A stretch of 64,000 bases of DNA from Dactylorhiza incarnata (GCA_033032865.1 JAWHQI010000277.1:2202501-2266500), one strand, 5' to 3'. Shown: positions 1 to 11,935, counted from the first letter of the stretch. Notes: generated from the letters alone by a model not told the origin. Program-made: numbers and translations.

Positions 1-639
1 AATTATCTGGTGGGGTTTCGCTTTCCACATCTCCGACGAGGCTTCAAGTGAGTAGCATTTCGCTTTTAGCAAGTTTCCGGCGAGGCTACAAGTGATTTCA
101 GCCATTTCTTGCAGTCAACTTTTCCAGCGAGGGCTTGCAGACGCATATAACAACAACGCATATTTCAAGTTTCCGGCGAGGTAACTATCTTCCAATTCTT
201 GCAGTCAACTTTTCTTGCAGTCAACATTTATTGCACACATATAACTATCTTTCATTTCTTGCGATCCAAATTTCAGTTTGGACTCTATTTTCAGTGATTT
301 CACAGGTATTGCAGTCTATTTTTTTGGGCTGTTTAGATCCCGTTTTCAGATTTTTTGTAGTCCAGTTATTTTCAGTCTAGTTTAAGACATTTTTTGCAGT
401 CCAGTTTCAGTGCATTTTTTAATTTTTATAGTTTCGATCCAGTTTCAGTGCAGTTTTTTGCAGTCCAGAAATTTTTTAAGCTGATTTCAGCCCTTGCCCT
501 TGCATTCCCTTTCAATTTTTTCAGTGATTTCATAGGTATTGCAGTCTTTTTTCTTGCGACTTCAGTCATTACAGTGCAGTTTAGATACTGATTTCAATGA
601 TTTGCAGTCCAGTTCTCATTCAGCTAGTATTGAAGAAGG
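1..639. repeat. TGCAGTC-rich AT region next to the MULE pseudogene
   Basis: No gene is seen. The motif TTGCAGTC(C/A)A(G/A)TTT recurs irregularly at least eight times, mixed with TTTCAGTG and with GTTTCCGGCGAGG near the left edge. Short open frames here are low-complexity Phe/Ser-rich and are not credible. Its place directly before the MULE transposase remnant suggests it is that element's terminal or subterminal region, but the left end lies outside the window or is too decayed to define. Inference only. Confidence 0.4.
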
Positions 640-2646
640 TAAAACTATGATCACTTTCATATTAGCCCTTTTATTTGCCCTTGTTAAAAAAATGTACATT
701 CTCATTTTGTTAGATATGGATTGGGAGAACACCTTGATTGTAGAAAATGATGTAGAAGATGTAAATTAGTTAAATAGTAGCAGCGATTCAGCTAGTATTG
801 GAGAAGAATCAGACGGCAACGATTTAGATTTTTCTGATGATTTGGTCGATGGTGATTTTGTTTTAGATGATATAATGTTTGATGAAAGTATAGATTCAGA
901 AATTGAAACGGTCGGTGTTAGAGAAGAACCTAATATTAAAATTTGCACTAACGTTGGAATTCATATTAGGGAGTGTGGTGATCAGTCTTTGAAAAGCAAA
1001 ACAAAACAAATTGAAGTGTATCAAGGCAATGCAAATGAGTATACTTTTTAGTTTACTGTTGGAATGTGTTTCCATAGTGCTACTGACTTTAGGGAGGCAG
1101 TGAGAATATACGCTACAGTGCAAGGGAAACCAGTGAAATTTACCAAGAATTGCAGTGACAAAATCCAAGTGTTTTGCGAGTGTGGTTGGGTATTATTTGC
1201 CTCCTTCATATCTAAGAACGAAAAAACATTTCAGGTGAAGACTATTAAAGGAGAGCATACTTGTTGTAGGGTTCCAAGTTCCAAACATTGCAACTCTAAA
1301 TTTCTTGCAGCTAAGTATGAACAGCATATTAGGAGCAATCCTGAATGACCCGCACATTCAATGCAAGAAATAATGCAATTTGAGAACAAAACTCCACTTA
1401 GTATTTGGAAAATGTATAGAGCCAAGAAACATTCCAATAAAGTTATAAGTGGCACAGAATCTGAGCAGTATGCAAAAATTTGGGATTGTTGCGAGGAGAT
1501 CTATAGGACCAATCCAGACACCACTATTAAAATTAAATGCAAGCACGGTGTATCATCTCAAACTTGTATTTTCAAGAGAATTTACATTTGTTAGGGTGCT
1601 TTGAAGAAGGGTTGTATGGGTGGATGCAGACCTTTAATAGGTTTGGATGGTACTCACTTGAAGACAAGTGTAGGTGGTGTATTGTTATGTGTCGTTGGAA
1701 TTGATGGGAATAATAATATGTTCCCTATTGCTTATGCTTATGTTTTCACTAAAAATACAAAAACTATGAAATGGTTTGTTAATATTCTTATTGATGATTA
1801 TGCATTGAAAATAATCATAAGTGGACTATCATTTCAGACAAGCAAAAAGGTTTAATAAAAATCATTGAAGAGTTATTACCCAATGCTGAACACAGGTTTT
1901 GTGTGAGATATGTAAAAACAATTTTAAACAAAAATTTCGAGGCATACAATTTAAGAATTTGTTATGGAGGGTCGCATCTGCAACAAGGATTGTTGATTTC
2001 AACAACAAAATGGAGAAATTGAAGGCTAGTGACAAGAAAGCTTATGAATGGGTAAAGGAAAGACATGAGAAGCATTGGGCAAGAACCCATTTTAGTACTT
2101 GGCCTAAATGAGATATGTTTCTAAATAATTACTGTGAGACATTCAATAAGGTTATTTTAAGGGCTAGAGATAAGCCTATAATTACTATGTTGGAAATAAT
2201 TTGGGTCATTCTAATGAAGAGGTTGCACACTCAAAGGGACAAGGTACTTAAATGTAATGGAGAAATATGCCCTGCAGTCCAAAAAATATTGGAAAACAAT
2301 AAGAAAAATGCACATGACTACATTTTGGGATGGAATGGTCAACATAAATTTGAGGTATCAGGATATGTGGGAGATAAATAGACAGTTGACTTAAATTCCA
2401 ACAGTTATAGTTGCAGAAGATGGGACCTATTGTGTCATGGGCTAGTGCTCGGAGGAAGCCTGGAAGGCCGTCACAACATGCAAGACGAAAGGAGGAGGAG
2501 GAGCTAGAAGAACAAAATTATGGCTTTCATAGACACGGTTTGAAATATTCGTGTTCAAACTGTGGGATGAGAGGCCATAACAAAAGAAATTGTGGAGTCA
2601 CTATCGAAACCTCATCTTCTACAACAAAAAATTCAAATATCCGGTA
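640..2646 (+). pseudogene. Mutator-like (MULE) transposase pseudogene
   Basis: A recognisable plant MULE transposase broken by stops and frameshifts. An acidic N-terminal stretch spans about 640-1050. The MuDR DNA-binding domain lies at 1064-1346, with a Cys/His cluster ending HTCC. The transposase core spans 1601-1855 and holds the first catalytic Asp in GLDGTHL near 1646. The P-NAEHRFC-RY block lies near 1879-1910. The block NNYCETFNKVI near 2121-2150 carries the expected Glu. A CCHC knuckle CSNCGMRGHNKRNC lies near 2552-2593, as in many plant MULE proteins. Stops or frame changes occur near 769, 1049, 1347, 1594, 1854, 2111 and 2381, so no full-length transposase can be made. MULE transposases cut and paste DNA at long terminal inverted repeats in the nucleus. 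Terminal repeats and a target duplication were not located. Confidence 0.85.
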
Positions 2647-3600
2647 AGGAAAAAAAATTTATTTAAATATTTTGGTCATTTTTTAGATATTGAATTAGAC
2701 TTCTAATCAAAATATCTTCTTTATATAGGTGTGTAGGACAAGCTGAAGCTTCAATCCTACTTGGTTATCAATTAACACTTGCTTTCTTAAGGTAGCTATG
2801 TTAATATTTTTTTTAAATTTTTTGTTGTCATGTCATATTTATGACTAAAACTTTTTTGTTATAATGCATGTACAGGTTGTGTATTACGAAGAAAAGGTGG
2901 GTGTTAAGAAGACATTATGTGCTATGAAGACTATTTTGTGTTACGAAGAAATGTTTTGTGTAACGAAGAAATGTTTTGTGTAACGAAGATATTTTTTGCT
3001 AATTATCTAATTAGGTACTAGGATGGAAGGAAATATTTGTATGTTTTGGAAAGCTTAAAAAAGCTGATGTAGAATTCCAATGTTTTGGAAATATTTGTAT
3101 GTTTTGGAAATATTTGTAGGTTTTGTAACAAAGAAATATCTGATTTAGAGTCGCACTGTTTGGAAATATTCCTGTGTTCTTTTATTGATTTTCAGCAACT
3201 GCAATATTATAATTTGGGGCTCAAAAAACTGCATGGGAGCAGCGGTATAATGGGGCCCAAAAAACTGTATAGAAGACAAAGGCGGCAGCAAAAAACGACT
3301 CATAAAAGGTCTTGGACAAAAATATCCCTTCACAAATGAGCTTGGGGTGCAAAGTGCTACAGTTAAAGATATTGGAGGGTGCAAACTGCAATATTAGAAT
3401 TTTTTGGGTGCACAACGCAAATGCGGGTATAATGGGGGGTGCAATCTGCCAAAAAGCCATTCATAATCAATATATATATTAATTAAAAATCTTAAGTTTG
3501 TAATAGTTGATACTCATTACTCACCAAATACATGCTAATATGATGTTAACTCCAATTTTTTTTCCATATTAAGAAAATCAAACAACTCTGAAACTTCAAA
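2647..3600. other. AT-rich tail of MULE region with short tandem repeats
   Basis: No gene seen. Between about 2930 and 2996 a ~22-bp unit (GTGTAACGAAGAAATGTTTT) is repeated about three times. From 3035 to 3120 the phrase TGTTTTGGAAATATTTGTA recurs. From 3340 to 3460 GGGTGCAAACTGC and variants recur. These look like internally duplicated noncoding transposon sequence. Confidence 0.4.
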
Positions 3601-3619
3601 GTATGTACATGTTGAGTCT

Positions 3620-5480
3620 TCAATCCCAAATACATTTGGATGTAATACTAGAGTTATTATTTTTCCATGTCTCTCCATCGCAGTAATGAAATTGGGTAAC
3701 ATGACAATGACATGATTTGTATTCTGTGGAATTAAAAATAATTAGTATTCGGGCATAAATATTAATTACATAAAAATCAAAAATACTAATTATAAATTTA
3801 TAATACTGAAGACGGTAAACACTCATGTGATGTTTCAGGCCCATGTGATGTTAATACAAGTGTCTGCTGACAAACCAAAAATAACAAGTTAATAACATAA
3901 TTATTATGTATCTGCTCAACAAAAAGATAGTATGACATTTCATAAAAGTATAAATAATTAAACATAAATACATAATAATACTGAGACATGTCTTGAGAAG
4001 TTTTAGTTCTAGCACTAAGCATGCGCATATCATCAATTTGATTTTTCATAGTAGCCATCTCTGCTTGATGCGCTTGTTGTTGTTGGTTGAGTTGGCTCTG
4101 AAACGCCTGCTCATGTTGTTGTTGGTGGTGGAGTTGTTGTTGTTGGTGGAGTTGTTGTTGTTGGTGGAGTTGTTGTTGGTGGAGTTATTGTTGGTTGAGT
4201 TGGCTCGCATAAGCTTGATGCTCTTGTTGTTGTTCTTGCCTTCATACCTCTTGTTGCTAGCTCAATCTTTCTTGAACTATAGATTCCACATATTCAATAC
4301 GAGCTATTGTTCTCTCACTCCGCTTATCATTCTTGAAAAAACTTGTAATGGTGGAAAACTTGTCACCAGCTCTAACTCTGCCCGGATGTTCCTTGCCTAA
4401 AACAGATGCAAGAATGTCATCTCTTCCATGTGACACTGTTGCTGCAGTCTGGGACTCTTGGCTCGAGACCTCATCTTAAGTGAAATCAATAAATATTAAT
4501 GCAAATGATGAAATAAAAATTTACAAATGATGAAATGATAATTTACACATACAATTTTAGCTGCCAAATCAGCTGCATCTTAACTAATGTATTCATAAGT
4601 CTTTCTTTTGTGACCGTTTTTCCATAGCTCCGCGCGTGAAATTGGTGCATTTGCACCTTGTTCAATCTTGACAATAAAATGCAAATAAATTATCATTTAA
4701 ATTATTGAGAAAATCAATTTGTAAAACAAAATATATGAGAGAGAAGTAGAGAACTAAATACTAATTATATCTTTTTTCTAATCCAGAATAACCCATTCTG
4801 GAAGTAGTATGAAAAGACTTCTGTGTTTTTGCTCTCTCTGCATTAACTTTACTTTTCTCCTACACAAATAAATATTTGTTAATATTTAGAGTAGAATGCT
4901 TACAAAGTTAATAGATGCTATAAAATATTGAGTTTATTAAGAACACATTCATAACCATAGATTCCAGAGTGGTGCGATTGTCGACAAAAACTTTCCAATC
5001 GTCTGGAGTTATAAAATTATACTTGATAGGAACATTGTAACGATGCTCCAAATCAACATCATTTACGTATGTGACATAAAGTGGATTTCCACGACCTCTA
5101 ACTTTCACCCATGCTTATCATTAATTCATGGCGAACACCATCAACATTATCAAAATAATTCTGAAAATAATAGATAATATTAATTAATAATTAACTAAAA
5201 AAACACAGTTATGTAATCACTAATAATAAAATTATATATATTTACTTCATCCCATATTCAATCTTAAATTTTATTATCAACTTCCTTCCATCTAGCACAT
5301 GTAATTGACACATAAAACCTCACAGGAAAACCAATTAAACGCATAAATTTATTAGACTCAGGCCCAGGAATAATGTGGCTATCATCACTAACAGAAATAA
5401 AAAAGCTTCTTCCCCTCTGCTCTAAGCTTATTCAATCTCATCATTTTAGTGAAGTCTCTTGTTGACTTTGATGAGAATCC
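3620..5480 (-). pseudogene. Plant Ptta/En/Spm-type (CACTA) accessory transposase pseudogene
   Basis: Reading the minus strand from about 5480 downward, blocks typical of the plant Ptta/En/Spm transposase family appear. There is an ISVSDDSHIIPGPESNKFMR-like segment followed by a GFPVRFYVSITCARWKEV-like segment at about 5400-5280. A DDWKVFVDNRTTLES segment lies at about 5020-4950. A KSKVNAERAKTQKSFHTTSR-like segment lies near 4860-4800. An AELWKNGHKRKTYEYISKDA-like segment lies near 4640-4570. A DILASVLGKEHPGRVR-like segment lies near 4420-4370. The Gln/His-rich tract at 4060-4230 leads into MATMKNQIDDMR at about 4058. Frames shift between blocks and at least one TAA interrupts the Gln tract, so the gene is dead. 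These proteins accompany the DDE transposase of CACTA elements, and no DDE transposase was found nearby. Family assignment rests on remembered motif patterns. Confidence 0.7.
4075..4230 (-). repeat. CAA/CAC-rich microsatellite-like tract coding a Gln/His run
   Basis: TTGTTGTTGGTGGAG is repeated on the plus strand. On the minus strand it reads as CTCCACCAACAACAA, giving Leu-His-Gln-Gln-Gln repeats. It lies inside the Ptta/En/Spm-type pseudogene, where Gln-rich linkers are common. One repeat contains a TAA stop. Confidence 0.8.
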
Positions 5481-5687
5481 TTTATCAATCATTTTCCTGT
5501 AATAAGAAAACCCTAAAAACCCCTAAACCATCCAAAAAATCTAAACAAAATTCATAAAAAAACCGCAATGATATTGAGGTACTGCCACACAATTAGTCAA
5601 TCACACATATAAATAAAGAACAATAGAAGCAGTAGGAAGTATGATAGAAAAATTCGTGTTCTCCAATCTATAATCGATTAAGGCAAG
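5481..5687. other. Noncoding stretch with short telomere-like motif
   Basis: Upstream of the minus-strand Ptta/En/Spm-type remnant. It contains AAAACCCTAAAAACCCCTAAA at about 5507-5527, resembling a telo-box rather than a telomere array. Otherwise no gene or element border was recognised. Confidence 0.3.
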
Positions 5688-7744
5688 TGTACCTATCGAA
5701 ATATAGCATAGGATATTAAAAATATCAAGGTCGTATTAAAACTCGGGTCTGTCGAGTACTTCTACTTCGAGAAAACTAACTATTATTTTATCGGACGGAA
5801 ATTTAATGAGAAATTATAAGATGAACAAAAATACGAAAATAGAAAAAATTAACTTGATCATAACAACCCTTGAAATGAAATAAAGCATAATAATTTATAA
5901 TCGTCTAATCCGATCCTTGACCGTGGAGATTCCCGATTTATGAACGCAACTCTCTCGAGGAATACGCCCACCTGAGATTAGGTTGATCGACCGAACTCTC
6001 GTTCTATAATCGAAACCCCTAAAACTCGCTTTACCGAAGTGAATCTCGCTATAGGATTTGACTCCTATCCAGAAGATTTTCGTCATCCTCTCTCGAGGGT
6101 TGCGATCAACTCTTTTTATTCGTGAGCGATCAATTCATACGCATGAGCCTCTCGGCTAACTAGAATACGAAATCAGATACGAAAGTTCACACATCGACAT
6201 ATGAACCCGATATAAATCACGAATAAATTGAAGGTTAAAAAGAACGATCATAAAGAGAAATATTGATTTCATTCCAAAGCTTGCAACGAACAAGATCTAA
6301 ATAAATTAACTACGGAATAAAAATACATAAAAGAAAATGACATGAAATGAAAAAGAGACATTGTTGGAAAATAAACTAGATTATCATTTTATAATGAGAA
6401 AGAAATACATGAAATAAGGACAATGCTTGAAAATAAAACTAAGTACTATTGCAATTCATAAAAAAAGAAACGGGTACAAGAACATGAAACTACATTGCAT
6501 AAACAAAAAGAACTTGAAAATAAAAACTACAAAAAAATACAAGATACAACTGCCCAAACGAGCAGGGAAGAGAGCCTCTATTTTACTTAGAAATTGGCCA
6601 CTATTTATAGGAAAATGAGAGGATGAATATGGAGGGGACATGAAAGGTTGGAAGTGGAAACATTCAAGAGGGGGAATGAGGCTCACGGATAATAATAATG
6701 GGTGGAAGAGTAAATGATGGTGGTTGGCACATGGAGATGAAGAGTTGCATGAAATTGGACGGGCTGGCTAACAGAATGATTTGTGAGGTGGAAGCATAAA
6801 GAAATAATAATTATAATGGTTGCATAAAAGTGGACGTGAGGTGGAAGCATAAAGAAATAATAATTATAATGGTTGCATAAAAGTGGACGTGAGGTGGAAG
6901 CATCATAGTGAAATATGATAGGTTAATATTGCATGCATAATTATGGCCAGCTGCATTAATAAAGAATAGGAATAGCCATGTTTAATGGAAATAATGATGG
7001 GAGTTAATAACCAAGACCGGCTAAATGGTTGGAGGAGGGTGTTGGCGGGCTGCATTTAGAATTTGTGAGGAGATATGAATTGGACAGTGCATGGAGTTTG
7101 AGGAAATGAGTTGGATTTTATAAAATATTATAACCGGTTATAATGGGGAAAGAGGAAGGGTTTGATAATAATAAAGTTGAATTTAATTGACCATGCATGG
7201 GAGTTGAATGGATGGAATAATTTGGAGGAGAGAGGAAAGACTTGAATATTGAGTGGAATTTGAAGAGGTTGCATGAGATTAAAACTGGTTAAATGCTTAA
7301 GTGGGGATAATAAAAGGTTGCATGCATATGATTAAAGTGGGTTGCGAAATGCAAAGGTGGCGGCGACATGCAAAGGTGACGGCGATGGCGTTGCGTGCAG
7401 CTTGGACTTGTGCGGCATGAGCTTGCGGAGTTGGCGAAGATGGTGGGCGGCATCAAATATGGCGTTGCGGGCTGCATATGCACGGACGCGTCTCGAGTAA
7501 TGTGACGTCTCTAGCAAAATCTCCATCAAACATGCGCGCAACATCAATAAAATTCCGCAGCGGGCTTTCACTTCGAGACATACAAAAATTACCCCCAGGC
7601 CTGCAGAATAACGAAACATTAGTGAAAAATTATATAAAACTAATTTATAAGCAAAATTAAATATTATTTAGAGAAAATAAATATAATTTATATCAAAATT
7701 TAATATTTTTGCTTAAGTAATTTAAGTCAAATTACGCATTATCA
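5688..7744 (-). mobile_element. Probable solo or partial gypsy-type LTR, minus orientation
   Basis: The ~2.06-kb segment can be read on the minus strand as starting TGATAATGCG at 7744 and ending CGATAGGTACA at 5688, giving TG...CA termini. The composition, with TCGAG- and CGATC-rich blocks near 5900-6200 and no long reading frame, resembles plant gypsy-type LTRs. No matching 5-bp target duplication (GCAAG left, AAGTA right) and no primer-binding site were found. It could be a solo LTR with mutated borders or only part of one. Confidence 0.3.
6788..6903. repeat. 53-bp tandem repeat, two copies plus partial third
   Basis: A 53-bp unit beginning GTGGAAGCATAAAGAAATAA occupies 6788-6840 and 6841-6893 with no differences seen, followed by the first 10 bases of a third copy. 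It is a recent local duplication inside the LTR-like segment. Confidence 0.9.
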
Positions 7745-7928
7745 AAGTAGAAAAATATGAAATGATCATTCAACTTGAAAATTATATGAGCAAGTAAAAA
7801 AATCGTAAGATCGAACCAAAGGAGATGAGAATCTTTCACAAAATCGCCTTTAAGGTTTTCGCACAGAGCAGTAGCGACGGTAAAAAGTAAAATGTCGAGG
7901 TAAAATCAATTGTTTATAGCCCTATTAG

Positions 7929-8103
7929 ACAGCGGTTGTTATATAAACCGCTGTCTAATGTACCCTGAACCATACAATGAACAGCGGTTTATATATAAAC
8001 TGGTGTCTATTGTATGATTCCGGGTGCATTGGACAACGGTTTATATAAAAGGCGTTATCTATTCAATTACAGACAACAGTTTTTATATAAACCGCTGTCT
8101 ATT
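7929..8103. repeat. Array of four palindromes ACAGCGGTTT-TATA-AAACCGCTGT
   Basis: Four imperfect inverted repeats of about 25-35 bp lie near 7929-7959, 7977-8011, 8031-8064 and 8081-8103. Each is built from (AG)ACAGCGGTTT and its complement around a TATATA core, separated by 20-25 bp. Clusters of ACARCGGTTT-type inverted repeats are known from subterminal regions of some plant CACTA elements, which act as transposase-binding sites. That is the best guess. No CACTA terminus was found beside it. Confidence 0.6.
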
Positions 8104-8129
8104 CTTCTACTTTTAAAAAAAATAATGCG

Positions 8130-9165
8130 CATGTCGCCTTGTTTTCAATTGGGCGCCTGGACGCCTAGGCGATGCCATGACAAGAATGGTATCAATGGTC
8201 CGACCTGCCGCCCGCTGCCCATTCAACCGCCGGGTACCAGTAGCCACTACAACAACCTCCTCGATCGGCTCGACCGGAATATTGCCCTGATGAACGACAT
8301 CATCACCCTCCTTAGCAACCTCCCAGTCCGTCGCCACAGTCGCATGGTTTCCTTTCTCGTGGCACCAACAGGCGACTGCCCGCTCCAGTCAACGCCGCTT
8401 CCGGCCACTGCTGCAGCAGCCTGGAGGAGTGAACCATCACATGTGCTAATCCCAACATCGCCAACCCCACCTCCATCGGGCTCCATCTACCGTTGTCCGC
8501 CTGCAATGTGCATCCAACGTTGATGCCGGCACAAGCATCGGAAGCTCTCCCCCCCCCCCCCCACCAACACCGCTCGTGCTGGTCCTGACCGCAATAGTAG
8601 CTGCCTGCGCCTTCGGCGCCGTCAGCCTCCAAATCCAGCCCGCACTTTCTCCTGTAGCGGCAACGCGCAACCGCGACCGTTTCCTTTGCGATCAACTTCT
8701 TCCTCCTTGCACGTCGGGTCCTCTTCAGTCGCATGCATCGACCTCTCCTCCCGCTCGGCCGCTATTACCACTCTTGAGCCGCATGCCTTCTCAGCATCAT
8801 TTTTCTCCCTAAACTGTTGAGCCCCCTTTCCCATCACCCCCTGCCAGCAGCTTCACTTTTCCCCCACTACAAGACAAACCCCTCTCCTTTTACCTTCATA
8901 CCCCTCACCTCGAATTTTTTTATCATTTATCATCTAGCCCACCGGGTCGTTCCGCCGACCCCACTGATGATAGTTAGCCGCCCCTCTTCCTTTCAACATT
9001 TTGTCATTTTGCAGCTTTTATTAACACTCTCGCAACTCCTCGCCGACCAATTGTACGTCGCTTCCGTGCTTAAAGATTCCGACAAAGATTTCGGACTTGG
9101 CCTTGCGGACAAGGCCGATTTTCAAGATCAGCGTATTGTTACCGTTTTAATTAATTAGTATTAAT
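8130..9165. other. GC-rich, unassigned segment with poly-C run
   Basis: Base composition shifts abruptly to GC-rich pyrimidine-biased sequence. Overlapping open frames occur on both strands (for example 8014-8523 plus and 8312-8734 minus), but they are Pro/Arg/Ala-rich, match no family I recognise, and are expected by chance in such composition. A poly-C run lies at about 8548-8564. It may be retroelement leader DNA or a captured gene fragment; function is not assigned. Confidence 0.3.
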
Positions 9166-9169
9166 TAAG

Positions 9170-9420
9170 TTCTTTTATTTTAATGACATGTGAGCCCCCT
9201 CCTCTCTATATAAGGAGGAGGTACGAGAGTGTTATCTTCATCTTTGGTTATTAGGATTTTGTCTCTCATTTGAGAGAGGGGTCTTAGGAGAAACCAACCT
9301 CCTAGATCTTGGCCGGAGTTCGCTCCGGATTGTATCCATTTTTCCCGTTTAATGCAAGCATGTCTCGTCCTTTGATCGATGATGTATCATGATATTAGAC
9401 TAGTAAATTGAGTCTTAAAG
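9170..9420 (+). promoter_or_regulatory. LTR-like promoter fragment with TATA box
   Basis: CTCTCTATATAAGGAGG at about 9202-9218 contains a good plant TATA box (TATATAA, 9207-9213). A transcribed-leader-like GAGAGAGGGG / GGTCTTAGGAG stretch and a GCCGGAGTTCGCTCCGG hairpin at about 9312-9328 follow. The layout is typical of the U3-R-U5 region of plant LTRs. No LTR partner or primer-binding site was found, so it is called only as a promoter-like fragment. Confidence 0.4.
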
Positions 9421-10344
9421 CCAACATTGATCTAACGTCCAAAAAGTAAAGAGTAATAAATAAAATTGATGATTTGTTGTCCCAGAATGATCACCAACCT
9501 GCATGAAATATTGAACAAAGACTAAAATTAGTTGTGTGAAATTGATTTTCTTTCAATCATAATTATAGTTAGATATACAAATCAATGAACATCTTACAAA
9601 ATTTTTACACAGTACGGTTGATTTTTGACGCTCATGGAAACAATGGATTGCTAATACAATTGCAACCTACAAAAAAATTAATAAACAAAAATTAGATAAC
9701 AATGTTATAAAATCTTAATAATGCTATAAAACCCTAACAATGCCATAAAACTCTAACAATGCTAACATATACAGGAAGAAAATTGAATGAAACCCTAAAT
9801 TATAGCACAAGAATCCACAACTAAAGACAAAACAAAAAATCAAATACCTATTAACTAGGAGAAAATTGAACGAAACCCTAGATTATAGCACAAATGAAAC
9901 GTACATTGGCTAGGAAGATAAAGCACAGCCTCTGCGATGTCTGACACAACCTCAGGAATGTCCGGCACAGTCATGGGAATGTCTGTCACAGCCTCTGCGA
10001 TGTCCTTTCCGGCCTCTGCTTGCCGGCACAGCCTCTGCGATGTCCGGCGAAATCGGCAGGGAAGGTGTGCACGAGGTCGCAGGTACAGGAAGAAGGCGAC
10101 TTCCGGCGAAACTGCCGGCGAATGGAAGAGGGCGGCGGCCGGCGAATCAGGCGGCGATGGCCAGCGAAGTTGCCGGCGAATGGAGGGAGAAGGGATCGCG
10201 AGCACGGGAACGACGAAAAAGGGGGCGGTATCGTGAAAAGAGGATATCGGGTGGAATGAAAGAGGGCGGCAAATAGAGGTTTTTTTTAGGTTATTTTAGG
10301 GGCTGCAAGTATCCATTTCATGCCTGCAAATATAAGCACTCTTG
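9421..10344. other. Noncoding segment with ~24-bp repeats and GC-rich GCCGGCGAA block
   Basis: 9421-9900 is AT-rich without a gene. From about 9926 to 10050 the phrase CACAGCCTCTGCGATGTC recurs three times, with related units (CACAACCTCAGGAATGTC and others) between, giving a ~24-bp periodicity. From 10080 to 10210 GCCGGCGAA recurs. Open frames across the block are repeat-derived. A diverged CCTAAAA-type sequence closes the segment. Origin unknown. Confidence 0.35.
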
Positions 10345-10809
10345 TTTATTCAATCAATCATTTCTGCACATATTTTTAGGGCAATGTTATAAAAAGTGCA
10401 ATAATAATTATTCGCATTTCATTGATATTTGTAGTCCAAACTATTTATTCGCAGTTCAACGTATTTAAACGCGTTCCTAGCATCATCTTCAATTTCTAAT
10501 CTTTTATTCATTAATAATATTATACTTAAAAAAATTTGTTTACTCAATCTTTTTTGCACATATTTTTTGGGCAATGTTATAAGAAATTCTATAAAATGTG
10601 TAGTTCAAATTTGCATTTAATTGATATTTGTAGTTCAAATTATTTATTCATAGTCCAACATATTTAAATGTGTTCTTCGCATTATCTTTCAATATTTCTA
10701 ATTTTTTTATTCATGAATAATAGCATACTTAAAAAGAAAAAACAATGTAAGAGAATTTTTTTTTTTAGTTCTATCATTTTTGCAAATGTTTTTAGGGCAA
10801 TGATTTAAG

Positions 10810-11735
10810 TTCCATAAGTCTGTTCGCTTGAACGGATTTGAGCTCAAGGATTTTAAATTAAAAGTTTAAATTTATTTTGAAGTGAAATTGTATGGAATTC
10901 AAAACCTAATTCTCTCTAATCTATATAAGAATTGGATAATTCCGATCGAGGCGCGTTTATCGCCTGATGCGTGGTTCTTCGCCTGGGAGCGTGTATTTTC
11001 GCTCGGGCGAGTATTTTTCGCACAGTGGATCATTTTTAATTCGTGCGCACGTTTTCGCCCGTGCATACGTTTTTTTTTCGCCCGGACGTAATTTTATCAC
11101 TCGTGCATGCGTTTTTTTGGCCACGGACGCAGTTTTTTCACTCGAGCACACTTTTTTCATCGGGGCACGCTTTTTTTCGCCATGTCGAGTTTTTTCGCCC
11201 TGGCGCGCATTTTTCGTCAGGGCGTGTTTTTTCGCTCGGGCGCAAGTTTTTCACCAGGGCGCACATTTTTTCACCAGTGCGTGCTTTTCGCCTTAACTTT
11301 CAGTTTTTCGCATGAGTGTGCATTTTCGCCCAATGTGCGTTTTTTCGTCCAGTCAAGAATATTTCGCGTGGGCGACCATTTTCCGTACAGGCGCGCGTTT
11401 TTTCATTCGACGCGCTTTTTTCACCTAGAGATCACTTTTTGCCTGGGCACACACTTTTTCCCCAGGCGCGTGTATTTCATCGGGGCGAGCGTATTTCGCC
11501 AGGGCGCGCATTTTTCGTCCTTGCGTGGTATTTTCGCCCGGGTGCACATTTTTTCGCCTGGGCGCACATTTTCTCACTAATGCGTGATTTTCGCCTTAAC
11601 TTGAGGTTTTTTGCCTAGATACGCATTTTCGGTCGGGGGAGAGTTTTCATCCGGACGCGCGTTTTCACTCTAATACGCATTTTTCGTCTGGATGCGCATT
11701 TATTCAATTTCAATTCCATCCAAACATATGATACC
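10810..11735 (+). mobile_element. Nonautonomous hAT-like element carrying a GC-rich repeat array
   Basis: The borders follow from the interruption of the third copy of the flanking tandem duplication. The left end contains GTCTGTTCGCTTGAACGG. The right end reads CCATCCAAACATATG, whose complement CATATGTTTGGATGG resembles the left end and the GTCTGTTTGG-type ends of hAT-like MITEs. Between them lies little except the repeat array at 10960-11695. No transposase coding was found and a clean target duplication was not resolved. Confidence 0.45.
10960..11695 (+). repeat. Degenerate ~20-bp tandem array, TTTTTCGCCCGGGCGCGCA type
   Basis: About 35 head-to-tail diverged units of ~20 bp alternate a T-rich half (ATTTTTTCGCC) with a GC-rich half (CGGGCGCGCA). 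Because the unit length drifts, all forward frames yield Phe/Arg/Ala/Ser-rich pseudo-peptides that should not be read as proteins. The same unit in reverse orientation forms the array at 15030-15550. Confidence 0.85.
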
Positions 11736-11935
11736 TATAATAGTTATTCGCGGTTGTTGATATTTGTAGTCCAAACTAATTATTCGCAGTTCAACATATG
11801 TATTCACAGCCCAAATTATTAAAAGACACCATTTACTATCTACATATTAATCTCAATGTAATAATTTCCATTATCTTCACATACAGAGAGCATCGATATT
11901 ATTAATAAATAAAAATCATTTACTCGAACAAAAAA

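Larger units (their letters stand above)
10345..11880. repeat. ~215-bp tandem duplication, third copy split by an insertion
   Basis: Copy 1 (about 10345-10530) and copy 2 (about 10540-10745) share the order GCACATATTTTTAGGGCAAT, then ATTGATATTTGTAGTYCAAA, then TATTCRYAGTYCAACRTATT, then TTCATTAATAATA. A third copy begins near 10770 with TTTTTAGGGCAATG and breaks near 10810. It resumes near 11735 with ATTCGCGGTTGTTGATATTT, so the intervening ~925 bp are an insertion. Confidence 0.65.

Noticed and set aside
5507..5527. CCCTAAA-like run as possible interstitial telomere
   Set aside because: Only about two imperfect units; too short for a telomeric array.
7929..8103. Regularly spaced repeats as a CRISPR array
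   Set aside because: Four diverged palindromes in plant transposon DNA with no cas genes and variable repeats. The GACGATATCGTC array in the SIRE-like LTR is rejected for the same reason.
8865..8878. CACTACAAGACAAA, similar to a CACTA transposon end
   Set aside because: The nearby palindrome array lies on the wrong side, no matching opposite terminus or 3-bp duplication was found, and a match this short can occur by chance.
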